The notes under the pieces were generated by a model. That model was not told the origin of the DNA. It saw nothing but the letters and a program-made list of their open reading frames with translations, and did no database searches. A stretch of 64,000 nt of DNA from Bolinopsis microptera. Taxonomy: Eukaryota > Ctenophora > Tentaculata > Lobata > Bolinopsidae. The position numbers and the translations under genes are program-made. Shown in pieces: positions 45,115 through 56,445 of this stretch. Position 1 is the first letter of the stretch, and every line of letters begins with the position of its first letter. The stretch lies in assembly GCF_026151205.1 (NCBI RefSeq), contig NC_087077.1, positions 19,341,975-19,405,974 on the forward strand, read 5' to 3'.

Positions 45115-48100
45115 GACGAGGGTGTCAAGTTGTTTGGTATTGTTGAAGTAGGTGCTGGTAGTGGAAAGAAGTCCATGAGCTTTAAGAACAGGCGAAAGGA
45201 GGAGATTGACAGCCTGATTGAAAAGAGGAAGCAGTTGAGGAGGAAGAAAAGGAAGGCAAGGAGTGAGATAGAGAAGGATGGTTATGAGGCATTATTGAGA
45301 GTGTTGGCTGGTCGTTTGATGAAGTTGAGGAGGGCTGAGAAAAGGAGACAGAAGCAGAGAGAGATAAGGAGAGTTAGAGGGGATTTTGGACGCGACCCTT
45401 TCAAGACAGTCAAGGGAGTGCTAAATCCAAGTCCAGTGGGGGAGCTTAAGTGTTCAAAGGAGGAGCTAGATGATCACTTGGCCAGAACGTACGGAGATCC
45501 AGCCCGGCAGCAGCCCCTTGGTATACTTGAGGGTCTGCCTGAGTGTGCTCCTGAACCCTCTGTTGCCTTTGACCTCACAACGGTATCCAAGAAGGAGTTT
45601 GAGGAGGTTGTAAAGAAGGCAAGGAGCAAGAGTGCCCCGGGTAACAACGGGATCCCGTACACAGTGTACAAGAGATGTCCTGGTATTGCCAAGAATCTCT
45701 GGGACCTGTTGAGAACTGGATATAAGTTAGAAGAATATCCTGACAATTGTAGGTATTTCGAGGGTGTCTACATCCCAAAGGCGGATGGCGACTTTTCACC
45801 AAGTTCAGGACGGCCTATTTCCCTGGGTAACATTCAAGGGAAGATTTATTTGGCGATCCTGGCGAAGAGGTTGACCAGCTTTGTTGTCTCGAATGGATAT
45901 GTAGACCTCTCTATACAGAAGGGTGGTGTGCCAGGCGTCCGTGGGTGCACGGAGCATTTTGGTGCCATGTGGGAGGTACTGAAGGAAGCAAAGGTCAAGA
46001 AGAAGGATCTGAGTGTGGTATGGCTTGACCTGGCTAACGCTTACGGAGCGGTACCCCATGTTCTGATTGCCAGGGCCCTCCGTTTCTACAACGTCCCCGA
46101 GAAGGTTATCAACATTATCCTACGGTACTTCTCCGGGGTATTCGGAAGGTTCTCCTCAAGATCGGTGACATCAGACTGGCAGCAGTTTGAGATAGGAATC
46201 TTCATGGGGTGTGTGATATCAGTCATCTTGTTTGTCTTGTGCATGAACCTTGGGCATGAACACCTAAAGTCTAAGGTTCCGAGAAGCATTGAGTACATCA
46301 AGGATGACACACCGATACCAACTCTGAAGCTGTTTATGGACGATAGCTGTCTGACGACCGCACGTGCAGAGGATATGCAAACGTTACTCAATGTGTTTCA
46401 GAATGTATTGTTTTTTGTATATTAGAGCTTTAGCCACAGGTAGGTTGGTCTGCACGGAGCCCCACAGTTTCAATTCCTTGTTTAACTAGCCGTACAGCAA
46501 GGATATCCACTGTGCTCACCAGGTTAGGCACATAACCAACACTACCCTGCTAAAGTTAGCTATATACTATGGTTTTCTCGAAAGTATTTCCTTGTATTTG
46601 ACTTTCGTCAAGAAAGTACTCTTACTTTCGGTTCAGATGTTATATAAGCTAGCCTTTATGTGGTCCGCAGGGCGGAGGAACCGCCACACACTTCTCACCC
46701 AGCTACGAATACAATGTATTGTTTTTTGTATATTAGAGCTTTAGCCACAGGTAGGTTGGTCTGCACGGAGCCCCACAGTTTCAATTCCTTGTTTAACTAG
46801 CCGTACAGCAAGGATATCCACTGTGCTCACCAGGTTAGGCACATAACCAACACTACCCTGCTAAAGTTAGCTATATACTATGGTTTTCTCGAAAGTATTT
46901 CCTTGTATTTGACTTTCGTCAAGAAAGTACTCTTACTTTCGGTTCAGATGTTATATAAGCTAGCCTTTATGTGGTCCGCAGGGCGGAGGAACCGCCACAC
47001 ACTTCTCACCCAGCTACGAATACAATGTATTGTTTTTTGTATATTAGAGCTTTAGCCACAGGTAGGTTGGTCTGCACGGAGCCCCACAGTTTCAATTCCT
47101 TGTTTAACTAGCCGTACAGCAAGGATATCCACTGTGCTCACCAGGTTAGGCACATAACCAACACTACCCTGCTAAAGTTAGCTATATACTATGGTTTTCT
47201 CGAAAGTATTTCCTTGTATTTGACTTTCGTCAAGAAAGTACTCTTACTTTCGGTTCAGATGTTATATAAGCTAGCCTTTATGTGGTCCGCAGGGCGGAGG
47301 AACCGCCACACACTTCTCACCCAGCTACGAATACAATGTATTGTTTTTTGTATATTAGAGCTTTAGCCACAGGTAGGTTGGTCTGCACGGAGCCCCACAG
47401 TTTCAATTCCTTGTTTAACTAGCCGTACAGCAAGGATATCCACTGTGCTCACCAGGTTAGGCACATAACCAACACTACCCTGCTAAAGTTAGCTATATAC
47501 TATGGTTTTCTCGAAAGTATTTCCTTGTATTTGACTTTCGTCAAGAAAGTACTCTTACTTTCGGTTCAGATGTTATATAAGCTAGCCTTTATGTGGTCCG
47601 CAGTACGTGGACTGGTCCAGATTTAAGTTAAAGTCCTCCAAGTCCAGAGCACTGGTGCTGAAGAAGGGAGTGGCTGTGAGGTGGGTTGAGGAGGTAGTGG
47701 GAGGAGAGGAGGAGGTGGAGAGAGAAGAGTTGTGTTTGCAGTTGGGTGGTGAGGTGATTCCGAATGTGTCAGAGAAGCCGATAAAATTCCTTGGGAGATG
47801 GATAAGAGTGGAAGGAAATGACAAATCAGTCATCGACTCAACCAAGGTCGACCTTAACACTTTTCTTCGGAGACTCGATGAAAGTTCCCTTACTGGACTC
47901 CAGAAGTGCTGGGGATATCAGTACATGGTCCTTCCAAAACTGAAGTGGCCTCTTGCCATCTATGATATTCCGATCACAACAGTTACCAGATGGGAACAGA
48001 ATACCAATAGTTTCCTCAGGAAGTGGTTAGGGGTGGGGCACACTCTGAGTGGTCTTTGTCTGTTCAGTCAATCATCCAGTGTGGCCTTACCGGTGAGCAG

Positions 48101-48809
48101 TTTGACAGATACATGGAAGATAGAGAAGTGTCGACTGTTGCAATCCTATCAGACATCTAAGGATGACCTGATTAAAGCAGTCAAGCCCCAAGTTCGTTCT
48201 GGTAGAGTTTGGAGGCCTGAGACAGAACTAGAAGAGGCCAGAAGAGATTTGGTCAGTGAATCGGTGCGAGGGATGGTGCAACCTCAAAAAAGAGTTGGCA
48301 TCGGTTTTGGTGACTGGAAAAAACCTTGGGAGAGGATGGATGAGCGGGAAAGAGAGAGGGAGGTTATGCTGAGAGTGAAGGAGAACATTGAAAGAGAGAG
48401 GGAGGTGCAAGTAGGTTCTCTGGAGATGCAGAGTGAGATTGTGGAAACACGGCTGAGGCCGGACCTTGTGATATTCTCAAGGTCGGCAAAGACAGTTATT
48501 TGGTGGGAGCTAACAGTACCATCTGAAGAGCGGATCGCTGAATCGCACGAGTACAAGCTCGACCGATACAGCGGTCTGCAGGCTGAGATTCAGGCGAAAG
48601 GTTGGTGCTGTTATAATGCCGCAGTCGAAGTTGGAGCTAGGGGAGTGGTTGCGCAGAGTTTGGAGAGAGCTGCGAGGAGGATTGGTTTTAGGGGAAGAGA
48701 GCTGAAGAAGCTGGTACGGGACAGCGGGAAAGAGGCAGCCCACTGTTCCAGATGGATTTACTTGTTATCGAGAAAGAGGGAGTGGGAGTTCAGGAAGGTT
48801 GGAGCTTGA
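45115..48809 (+). pseudogene. Reverse transcriptase with C-terminal PD-(D/E)XK-like nuclease, split by an intron-like insertion
   Basis: The first block (45115-46404) begins with a basic Lys/Arg-rich region. It then has the RT motifs SKSAPGNNGIPYTVYK, GRPISLGNIQGKIYLAILAK, GGVPGVRGCTEHF, VVWLDLANAYGAVPH, GIFMGCVISVILF and the catalytic FMDDSCLTT. The second block (47604-48809) continues the thumb region with DWSRFKLKSSKSRALVLKKG. It ends in RPDLVIF...WWELTVPSEER...YKLDRYSGL, the layout of the restriction-like endonuclease used by R2/NeSL-type LINEs. The two blocks are in the same frame once 46405-47603 is left out. The N-terminal zinc-finger part of the family is absent (5' truncation). No other stop is seen. 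Clade assignment is uncertain. Confidence 0.8.
46405..47603 (+). repeat. Intron-like insertion made of 311-bp tandem units inside the RT
   Basis: Four units (the last lacks ~48 bp) with an exact 311-bp period: the word TAGCCACAGGTAGGTTGG starts at 46431, 46742, 47053 and 47364. The whole insert runs from GTATTG (46405) to CCGCAG (47603). Leaving it out joins codons for FQN and YVDW in frame, where related RTs have no gap. Each unit itself contains the same GTATTG and GTCCGCAG words. An 80-bp core recurs at 17733-17815. Confidence 0.88.
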
Positions 48810-49621
48810 GAGTTCACTATAACATCTAGAGGTACCATAAACGTTATCTCGTCGCCAATTGCGAGCTCTAACGGGTCTCCTCAAGTGACTCTCGGATCAG
48901 ATGGTGGTTCAAGGGTGGACTGCTGGGGCGCCTGACAGGAAACCGTATTGCGATTAAAGCCCCGAAACGGTGTCAGGTTGGTAACTGATGATTCTGATCC
49001 ATGCTCCTGTGAGTTTGCTGTTGTATCTCAACTCGCTAAACTGAGGCATCTCCTCATCTTGGGTGAATATGCGTACATCTTCATACTAAACCCAGGTGCG
49101 GCATGTGTCAGTGAATACGGGAGAGCGGATGCAATAGCGAAGGAGGTGTGGCAAGGCCTAAAAGACACAGTCAGATAGTTGTCAGCTCGCTGACTGTAAG
49201 GGAGAAGGTATATCCGTATTTCGCTGCTACTGATGCAGTCCTTGATCTGGCAATCAAGGCTTCTCTGTTTTTCGTCTAACTATGTACCGTTGGGCTTGTG
49301 GAACCCTTAGTATATGATATAGGGGGGACATACATAGGTTAGAATGGTTTTGTGCACCAAGAGGAGTGAGGGAATGAGGGTTGAAGAGAGAGAGCTAGAG
49401 AGTTGTTAGGGTGGTTAGGATCAGTAGATGGAGTGTTTGGTTGGAGCGTTCTGTTTTTGCTGTATAGCATTTTAGTCACTCCGCATTTTATTAACTGTGT
49501 CTCAACTCTGTTTAAAAAGCAGCATTGGACTAAATATTGATCATGTCGGTCATTTTACTCGTATCCCATATCCCCTTCCAGTACAATTTTTTATGGTACC
49601 GGGGTTGTGTATGGCACTCGC

Positions 49622-50063
49622 CAGACAAAAAGATGAAAGATCAAACTTAAAGCTGACTATTGCGAGGCCGGTCATGGATGGCAAAACGATTTAAATTGCT
49701 GACGTTAAAGCAGCCTCTATGACTTACTTACACATATTAAAATATTAATATATGTCGACGAATATCGGCGACATTTATAAGATTAAATTAAATTTTGAAT
49801 CTGACAGAGTTGCATTAGTGACGCTGACATCTTTTTGTATAGACAAATCAGTAGACTATAAACATGACTCGAAATAGAATATTACAATCTCTGTCGACAG
49901 ATTTCGGCGACAGTTAATATAAAAATAAAATATGATTAGCTGTCACCGTGGGACAGACCGTACGTTCTACAAACACTATACTGCTATAAATATATTATTA
50001 TTATAAATATTAATTTTAATATGCAGTTCTACAAACACTATACTGCTATAAATATATTATTAT
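49622..50063. other. Intergenic, AT-rich
   Basis: No gene. From 49968 to 50097 a 62-77-bp segment containing ACAAACACTATACTGCTATA is tandemly duplicated; the right copy overlaps the last codons of the GPCR gene. Confidence 0.6.
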
Positions 50064-50100
50064 TTAAACATTATTATAAATATTAATTTTAATATGCAGT
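49968..50100. repeat. Tandem duplication at the GPCR 3' end
   Basis: Two copies starting GTTCTACAAACACTATACTG at 49967 and 50030 and ending TTAATTTTAATATGCAGTTCT. The right copy includes the coding tail and stop codon (TAA, minus strand, 50066-50064), the left copy lies downstream of the gene. Confidence 0.9.
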
Positions 50101-53100
50101 TCTCTTACTCTGTTATTCCTGACGTAGTAGAGAAAGGGGTTGAGAGTGGAGTTAATGAAAGGCATTACAACGTAGAGGGATGAAGCTACTACTCCCCCTG
50201 TTGGACTCCAGCTACCTGTAGTACTACGGGATTATTGAAGAGATTAAAGTTACATGGCACCTGCTGTGCTATATGTTGTACAAAACACAAGTAAATATTG
50301 TAATATTCTGTTTATAACAGTAAGTGTAAGGATTAGAGAGGAAGACCAAGGCAAACTTACTGACAATAGCAGACTCTGATAGAACATTCAGTGTCTTTAA
50401 GAAGCCTACGATTCCCATGAACCACCAGAATATATAGCAGGAAGTAAAGGCTACAGCAAGGAATATCATAGTAACTGCTGCTGTCTGGAAATTATATAAT
50501 TAAACAATTTATTACAAACATGTCCAATCATAATGAATTGGACATGTTTGGGTAGTATTACTGTTGGGCAGTATTTCTCCCATAGCTAATACAGTGTCTA
50601 ATTAAGCTAATTAAGCTAATTAAGCTAATTAAGCTAATTAAGCTAATTAAGCTAATTAAGCTAATTAAGCTAATTAAGCTAATTAAGCTAATTAAGCAAA
50701 TTAAGCTAATTAAGCTAATTAAGGTAATTAAGCTAATTATAACCTGCTTCTCCATCTGCCTCTTCTTCAGCACATTTGTCCTCTTTTGCGAGGAGGAGGA
50801 GCCTCGCGAGAGGTCGTTTAGCTGGATCTTGTTGGCGATTATCTTGTTGGCGAGTAGCAACTTGAAGGTAACCGCAGCACAACATGATACTAGGATAATA
50901 GCTGGCAGGATGACCGGGCAGATGTACAGGAGGAAGTACATGGGAGATATCCACGAGGTACTTTTCTCGAACACTACCTGCGTTATATTTCATTAACTTC
51001 ACCAACAATGATTGCTTTGTTCTAATTTTGCTTCCTTGAGTAATACCTGAATTTCATTAATTAACTTCCTCGAACGATAACTTTTTCCATTTAGTTAACT
51101 CCCTCAGACAATTCCCAATAATCATACTATATATAAAGCGAGACGATATATATATATATATATAATATGTATTAAACGGATTATGTATACAGTATTTGAC
51201 CAAAACCCATAATCATGGGTAGAGTGTACCGCTGCCAGTGTCTCTCTTTTCCAAACAAAAGGAAATGATATTAATTTGAGGAACAGTCCGCTAATGCAAA
51301 TTGATACCGAGAATGAAATCGGTCGCTCGCTTTTTCAAATCAATAAGCTTTATTACAATTCGTAAGCCGTGATCGAATGGAAAAAGCGAGCGACCGATTT
51401 CATTCTCGGTATCAATTTGCATTAGCGGACTGTTCCTCAAATTAATATCATTTCCTTTTGTTTGGAAAAGAGAGACACTGGCAGCGGTACACTCTACCCA
51501 TGATTATGGGTTTTGGTCAAATATCATCTCTTTTTGATTATAATGTCAGGATAATTTACACAGCTAGTCGAAACTTCATTAACAAGGAGGTAATTTCGAC
51601 GATTTCGAAATTCTGCCTTTGAAAACGTTTCCTTGTGTTTAGTTAGGTATTTCTGTCGATAACCGACTGAATATGGCACTTTTTACTCATTCAAGTTGGC
51701 ATTAAATTCGTATATAATGCCATTTAAATATCGTGGAAAGCAGAATATATTCGAAATCACGAATGAGCAAATTTCTCACCTTTCGCACGTGCAAACTTTG
51801 AGCGGACGTCGCGTGCGCATACAATATTGAATCACCGTAAATTTTTGCATTGTGGTATTTAATATATAGTTTGATAAGCATGCAAAGTTTCAGAAGATTT
51901 CAAAAAGAACTTGGATCACAACGGGACTCCAAAGTTGATAAAAATCGTGAAAATCAAAATTTTTAGCGATTTTAGCTATTTTAAATGAATTTGGGCGTGT
52001 CCCCACGTGTGCAACTTTTCGATTTTTAACTTTAAAACTAGCCTATAACACAATTTACACCTTTAAGAAGCAAAATTGAGCTCCACAACCCAAGGGATGG
52101 CCCAACACCAGAGAATACTAATTCACAACTTTTGTGTTTTTATAAAATTATTCTTCAAAAAAGCACTAACTTCAATAGCAAATATCTTTATGAAGGAGCA
52201 AGGTAGGAAACTATTCCGGTAGATTTTCGGAATGCTTGAACAATTATCTAAGATGAAAATGTCTTCAGATTTTGAATAAAATTACTCCTTAATAGTGTAA
52301 AATCGATTTAAAAAGTTGTTACTTTGTCAAAAGTCAAGTTTTAAAAACACTTAACTTGATGACGTCATCAAGTGATGATGATGACGTTAAATTATTTTTC
52401 AATACAATGTAAACTAAAGCTTAAACAATTATCTTTAAAACCTGTGGTTCGAGATGACTGTATCGTTTATACTTTTGAATCTACGGACACTTAAATGTAG
52501 GCTACAATTGATTGCAAAAAGCGTCTATACATATATACATATATATATACATATATATCTACACGACAATCTGTTGTAAAACAGGGGTTCGAGAAAACCC
52601 ACTTCCCGATACTCCTGAAACATGAAATTTTTTTTACAGTCGATTTGGACAAGGTCTAGACGCCCTGCAAAGTTTCAGATCTCTAACTCAATTTTAACAT
52701 GGTTTTTAAGGCACCTGAATATGGCGATTTTGGGTTTTTTACCTAATTTCGTATAACATGCTGGCGCGTATTTTGCGCAGATTTCTTAAAAACCTCCATA
52801 TAACTATTTCTTATTCCTGTCATCTTCAACATTGAATTAGAATGTTTTGAACTTAAATGTACCTGCTGAACTACTTTCGATGAGTCTTAATGCCTGGAAA
52901 ACAATAAAGGGGATATAATCGTATAGGGGGTAAATAGTGTTGTGAATATAAGGGCGACGGTAATGCTTGCCAGCATTGTGATATATATTATATAATACAT
53001 ATATATATATCCGTACCATTTTACTGACACCACGGCATCAACTTTAACACGACTTTCCGCATAAAACGTAAAAGATATACAACTTGAACTTTTTTGGCTG

Positions 53101-56100
53101 GTTCAAATGAATTATTGGCCTTCAAATCAGCATCGGAGTTTTCTACTTTTGAGAAAATCTAATGTTGTTTATTCATTGTGTAAATTTGTATGTAATTGAT
53201 CGATTTGAAAGATTTCAATAAAAAAGCATGAAAAAATAAAAAATTGGCCAAGGAATAAGAATTTGAATGCCCAAAATTTGAACCCCAGTGGTATCAAAAA
53301 CGCGAATTAAATAGTTATTTTAATATATTGAGTCTTGACACCACTTTAGGGTTAGACGGGTTCCTGCTTGTCTAATTAAGTCATATGATTATTATTTCAA
53401 GAAAATTTCTGATTTTTCTGAATAGAATCATATCAATGAAGACAATGTTCTTCATAAGAACATTTTTATCACTGAGCCTATTCAGAAAAAATCAGACATT
53501 TTCTTGAAAGAATCCTCAGACAGTAGTGATACCTCCGAATCTAAAATTAACTTCATCGATCAATAGCTTTTATCTAGTATTTAACGATTTCATTGTCTAG
53601 TCATTGCAGATGAAATTATTTAAATAATGATATGCTCAACCTCCTGTTGTCGCGAGAAATTGAATACAAATTAAATTCAGGTTTTTACGTTAAAATACTG
53701 AAGGTGAAGGTGAAGGTGAAGGTGAAGGTGAAGGTGAAGGTGAAGGTAAAGGTGAATGTGAAGGTGAAGGTGAAGGTGAAGGTGAAGGTGAAGGTGAAGG
53801 TGAAGGTGAAGGTGAAGGTGAAGGTGAAGGTGAAGGTGAAGGTGAAGGTGAAGGTGAAGGTGAAGGTGAAGGTGAAGGTGAAGGTGAAGGTGAAGGTGAA
53901 GGTGAAGGTGAAGGTGAAGGTGAAGGTGAAGGTGAAGGTGAAGGTGAAGGTGAAGGTGAAGGTGAAGGTGAAGGTGAAGGTGAAGGTGAAGGTGAAGGTG
54001 AAGGTGAAGGTGAAGGTGAAGGTGAAGGTGAAGGTGAAGGTGAAGGTGAAGGTGAAGGTGAAGGTGAAGGTGAAGGTGAAGGTGAAGGTGAAGGTGAAGG
54101 TGAAGGTGAAGGTGAAGGTGAAGGTGAAGGTGAAGGTGAAGGTGAAGGTGAAGGTGAAGGTGAAGGTGAAGGTGAAGGTGAAGGTGAAGGTGAAGGTGAA
54201 GGTGAAGGTGAAGGTGAAGGTGAAGGTGAAGGTGAAGGTGAAGGTGAAGGTGAAGGTGAAGGTGAAGGTGAAGGTGAAGGTGAAGGTGAAGGTGAAGGTG
54301 AAGGTGAAGGTGAAGGTGAAGGTGAAGGTGAAGGTGAAGGTGAAGGTGAAGGTGAAGGTGAAGCTTACCGGAATTTGCCAGACGCACATCCTAAACTGAG
54401 AAGAGTAGGTGTAAAGATGGCCCGTCATGAAGGGAACACATGAAATGAGAATGGAGACAGTCCACGCCAACACTACGTATAACTTAACAATCTTCACCAC
54501 CCCTGATCGCTTATACCTGTCAAATCTGAATCATAATTTTCTGTGTAAACAGTATCAGGTGTTCAAGTGGTCAATTGAATCTAATTTTTCATTTTTTTGG
54601 CGACGTATGGTCACCTTATAAACAGGAAACGTTTGCTGTTGGCATTTTTGCCGTTTAACAATCGACCAAATCCACAATTTTACCGCCTACTTTGAAGTTT
54701 GAATGTATCTAAATGAATCGCTTAATGTCTCAAAATTTAAGAATTGTCTGGCGAACAAAAATGTTTTAGCCGTTCAACCTCTCACTGTTTTAACTGCTCT
54801 TGATAAATAAAAGATATTATCAGAGTTTAAATATGACGTTCTACTAAATGGTTAGTGGGTTGTCAGAGGTAAGCATCCTCCGGGTCTAGACTTCAATAAA
54901 CTTAATCATCTTCCAAGCAATCAGTATGTTGTCAACTGGAACTCTATTTTGCCGTCTCGTGGCTCATTATCTTAACTTCCGGCACAGCAGGCTATCTAGA
55001 CAATTCACTGTCATTTCAGGAATAATTCTTCATCAAGCTACCATATAACATCAAATCTTGATATATAACATCAAATAAAGTGGTCATCTAAGTACAGAGG
55101 TCATCTAAAATCTAAATGGTCAATAAAGCGGTTATCTAATCACGGATGGTCGGATACTCATAAATAAGTAGTTATTTGGTTCGCCGCTCATAAATTGAAA
55201 ATGATTCATTGCCCAAATTTGTTCAATAAAACCTGATAGTGATACTAAATTTAGTATTTCAAGAGCTCTTTGACTTTGAGTTTGATCACTGACAATTTAA
55301 ATTAAACCTGGTTTTGAGACAGAAACTTACCTGGTGTGCAAAACGAGCACAACTAATATAGTCTGGTAATCAATGTTTCAAAGCGCTCCTATTTGAAAGA
55401 ATTTATGTCACACTTGCCCTCCACGATAAACATATTACCCACTGAATACAACTGTGTTGAAAAAATTCTCGATTCTTCAGAAAAATATCAGATCAATAAC
55501 GAACCTGAAGGGCTTGTAAACCGCGAGCCATCTGTCCATACCAATCCCAGCGACTATGAAGAGAGTACATCTGGACAACACGTTGAACTGGAAACCTATC
55601 ACATTGCAAATAACCCTGTAATTAATATTAAATCATTTTTATAAGAGAATATCCTAATTATAATATGATCGTATATGCTCTTCAATACCAATATCATTAT
55701 CAATCTAGATTCTAGCTGTAGAATTGAATCCAGTGCATATCTGTATGTAGAGTGTGGCTTTATAATTAATAATATGGAGACTTGACCCAACATATAATTA
55801 ATAATTATCTTCCATTTCATGTTTATGTGTAACGCTTACTTCCAACCATAGGATGGAATTAAAAATGACCCCTGCACGAAAATCTTTCTGTTAAAAATAA
55901 AAATTCGCAAACTTTTTTGTCAAGTCGTCATCATTGTTAACGTAGAGATTTTTGTTTAGAAAACCGGCCATTACAAACGTCATGGTTATCACTGTCATCG
56001 TGAAGTCACAACTCTGAAATTACAATCAAATATCTAATCTTTTAATTTTGATTGTACCCCAAAAATCCATATTATTATATAAGAAAAGAAAATGTAATCA

Positions 56101-56370
56101 AAGATGGAGAACTGTTAAATAGTTCAAACAATTGAGACTATTCTGTATAGTATTGTGTAACGTTATATATACGCTTTATTGTTTTGATATCTGAAAAAAT
56201 ATACTTCTATGGACTATGATTCTCACCGTAAGATGGGTGTACATCAAGTAAGACGTTGAACGAGGGGACTCCTTTCGCAAAATCCTCAGCAGTACCAACG
56301 AAATGACGTTTCCAGGGAGCGATATAGCAAAGAGAAGCAGTATGGTTCCGAATAGAATATTGTCAATCAT
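50064..56370 (-). CDS. Class-A (rhodopsin-type) GPCR gene, partly resolved
   Basis: Minus-strand exons with GT/AG borders: 56370-56227 (ATG; TM1 with [12 protein letters not shown]1.50), 56013-55840 (TM2 candidate [12 protein letters not shown]2.50), 54525-54369 (FDRY at the TM3 end, TM4 with [11 protein letters not shown], extracellular-loop-2 Cys in FRMCVWQ), 50977-50744 (TM5 and basic third loop KKRQMEKQ), 50484-50361 (TM6, [10 protein letters not shown] in place of the usual CWxP), 50215-50064 (TM7 with NPFLYY, short tail). Phases agree from the DRY exon to the stop. The TM2 candidate reads an in-frame TAA after NFYF, and its end phase does not fit the DRY exon, so the TM2/TM3 part is unresolved or decayed. 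It is a plasma-membrane receptor; the ligand cannot be guessed. The introns carry large repeat arrays. Confidence 0.75.
50600..50740. repeat. (GCTAATTAA)n array abutting the TM5-exon donor
   Basis: About fifteen 9-bp units (GCTAATTAA with a few AAG/GGT variants) start ~4 bases inside the intron that follows the TM5 exon on the minus strand (donor GTTATA at 50743-50738). Confidence 0.92.
51193..51523. mobile_element. Perfect 144-bp inverted-repeat foldback MITE (TA flanks)
   Basis: Arms 51193-51336 and 51380-51523 are perfectly complementary by direct reading, with a 43-bp loop. The ends are TATTTGACCAAAACCCATAA and its complement; the outermost TA may be the target duplication of a Tc1/mariner-like element. 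It has no ORF and lies in the GPCR intron. Zero mismatches mean very recent origin or arm conversion. Confidence 0.9.
51524..53699. other. GPCR intron, AT-rich, no gene
   Basis: No coding sequence. It contains (AT)n and ACATATAT tracts near 52530 and 52980 and the inverted repeat at 53398-53505. Confidence 0.6.
53398..53505. repeat. Short inverted-repeat element
   Basis: CAAGAAAATTTCTGATTTTT and CTGAATAG at the left pair with CTATTCAG and AAAAAATCAGACATTTTCTTG-like sequence at the right (about 28-bp arms, two mismatches), around an inner AATGTTCTTCATAAGAACATT palindrome. Confidence 0.7.
53700..54362. repeat. (GAAGGT)n hexanucleotide array at a GPCR splice donor
   Basis: About 110 copies, perfect except for two variants near 53745-53757. 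On the minus strand it is (TTCACC)n and begins 7 bases after the exon end at 54369 (donor GTAAGCTTCACC). The long KV, HL and FT repeat ORFs are artefacts. Confidence 0.96.
54530..55839. other. GPCR intron region; unassigned plus-strand ORF
   Basis: A plus-strand frame at 55393-55644 (83 codons, [15 protein letters not shown]..., Ser/Glu-rich end) has protein-like composition, but no splice context or homology was recognised, so it is not called as a gene. Confidence 0.4.
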
Positions 56371-56445
56371 AGTTTCCTTTCAAAATATTCGGTTTGAATT
56401 CTAATGTTATACAAATAATTATTAGTGATGAATTGCAAGCTGCAT

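Larger units (their letters stand above)
45002..49621 (+). mobile_element. RT + restriction-like-endonuclease retroelement flanked by 113-bp direct repeats
   Basis: The interior (45115-49508) is flanked by 45002-45114 and 49509-49621, identical except for two C/T differences, both starting TGTTTAAAAAGCAGCATTGG and ending TGTATGGCACTCGC. As these carry no LTR features they are best read as an unusually long target duplication. The element codes for RT and a C-terminal PD-(D/E)XK-like domain, in two blocks separated by the tandem insertion at 46405-47603. It has no poly(A) tail; the 3' UTR runs from 48810 to 49508. The coding frame is open directly from the 5' junction, implying 5' truncation. 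Confidence 0.75.

Noticed and set aside
46405..47603. Tandem spliced-leader or snRNA genes (311-bp units)
   Set aside because: No Sm site, no snRNA-like sequence and no clear promoter element was found; the position and GT/AG ends in the RT favour an intron-like insertion.
45002..49621. LTR retrotransposon interpretation
   Set aside because: The flanking repeats lack TG...CA ends, a primer-binding site and polypurine tract, and the RT with its C-terminal nuclease is of the non-LTR type.
53632..54500. KV, HL and FT repeat ORFs
   Set aside because: Translations of (GAAGGT)n in a GPCR intron; only the first ~40 codons of the minus-strand ORF (TM4) are genuine exon.
55393..55644. 83-codon plus-strand ORF in the GPCR intron
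   Set aside because: Protein-like composition but no start context, splice partner or known domain; left unassigned.
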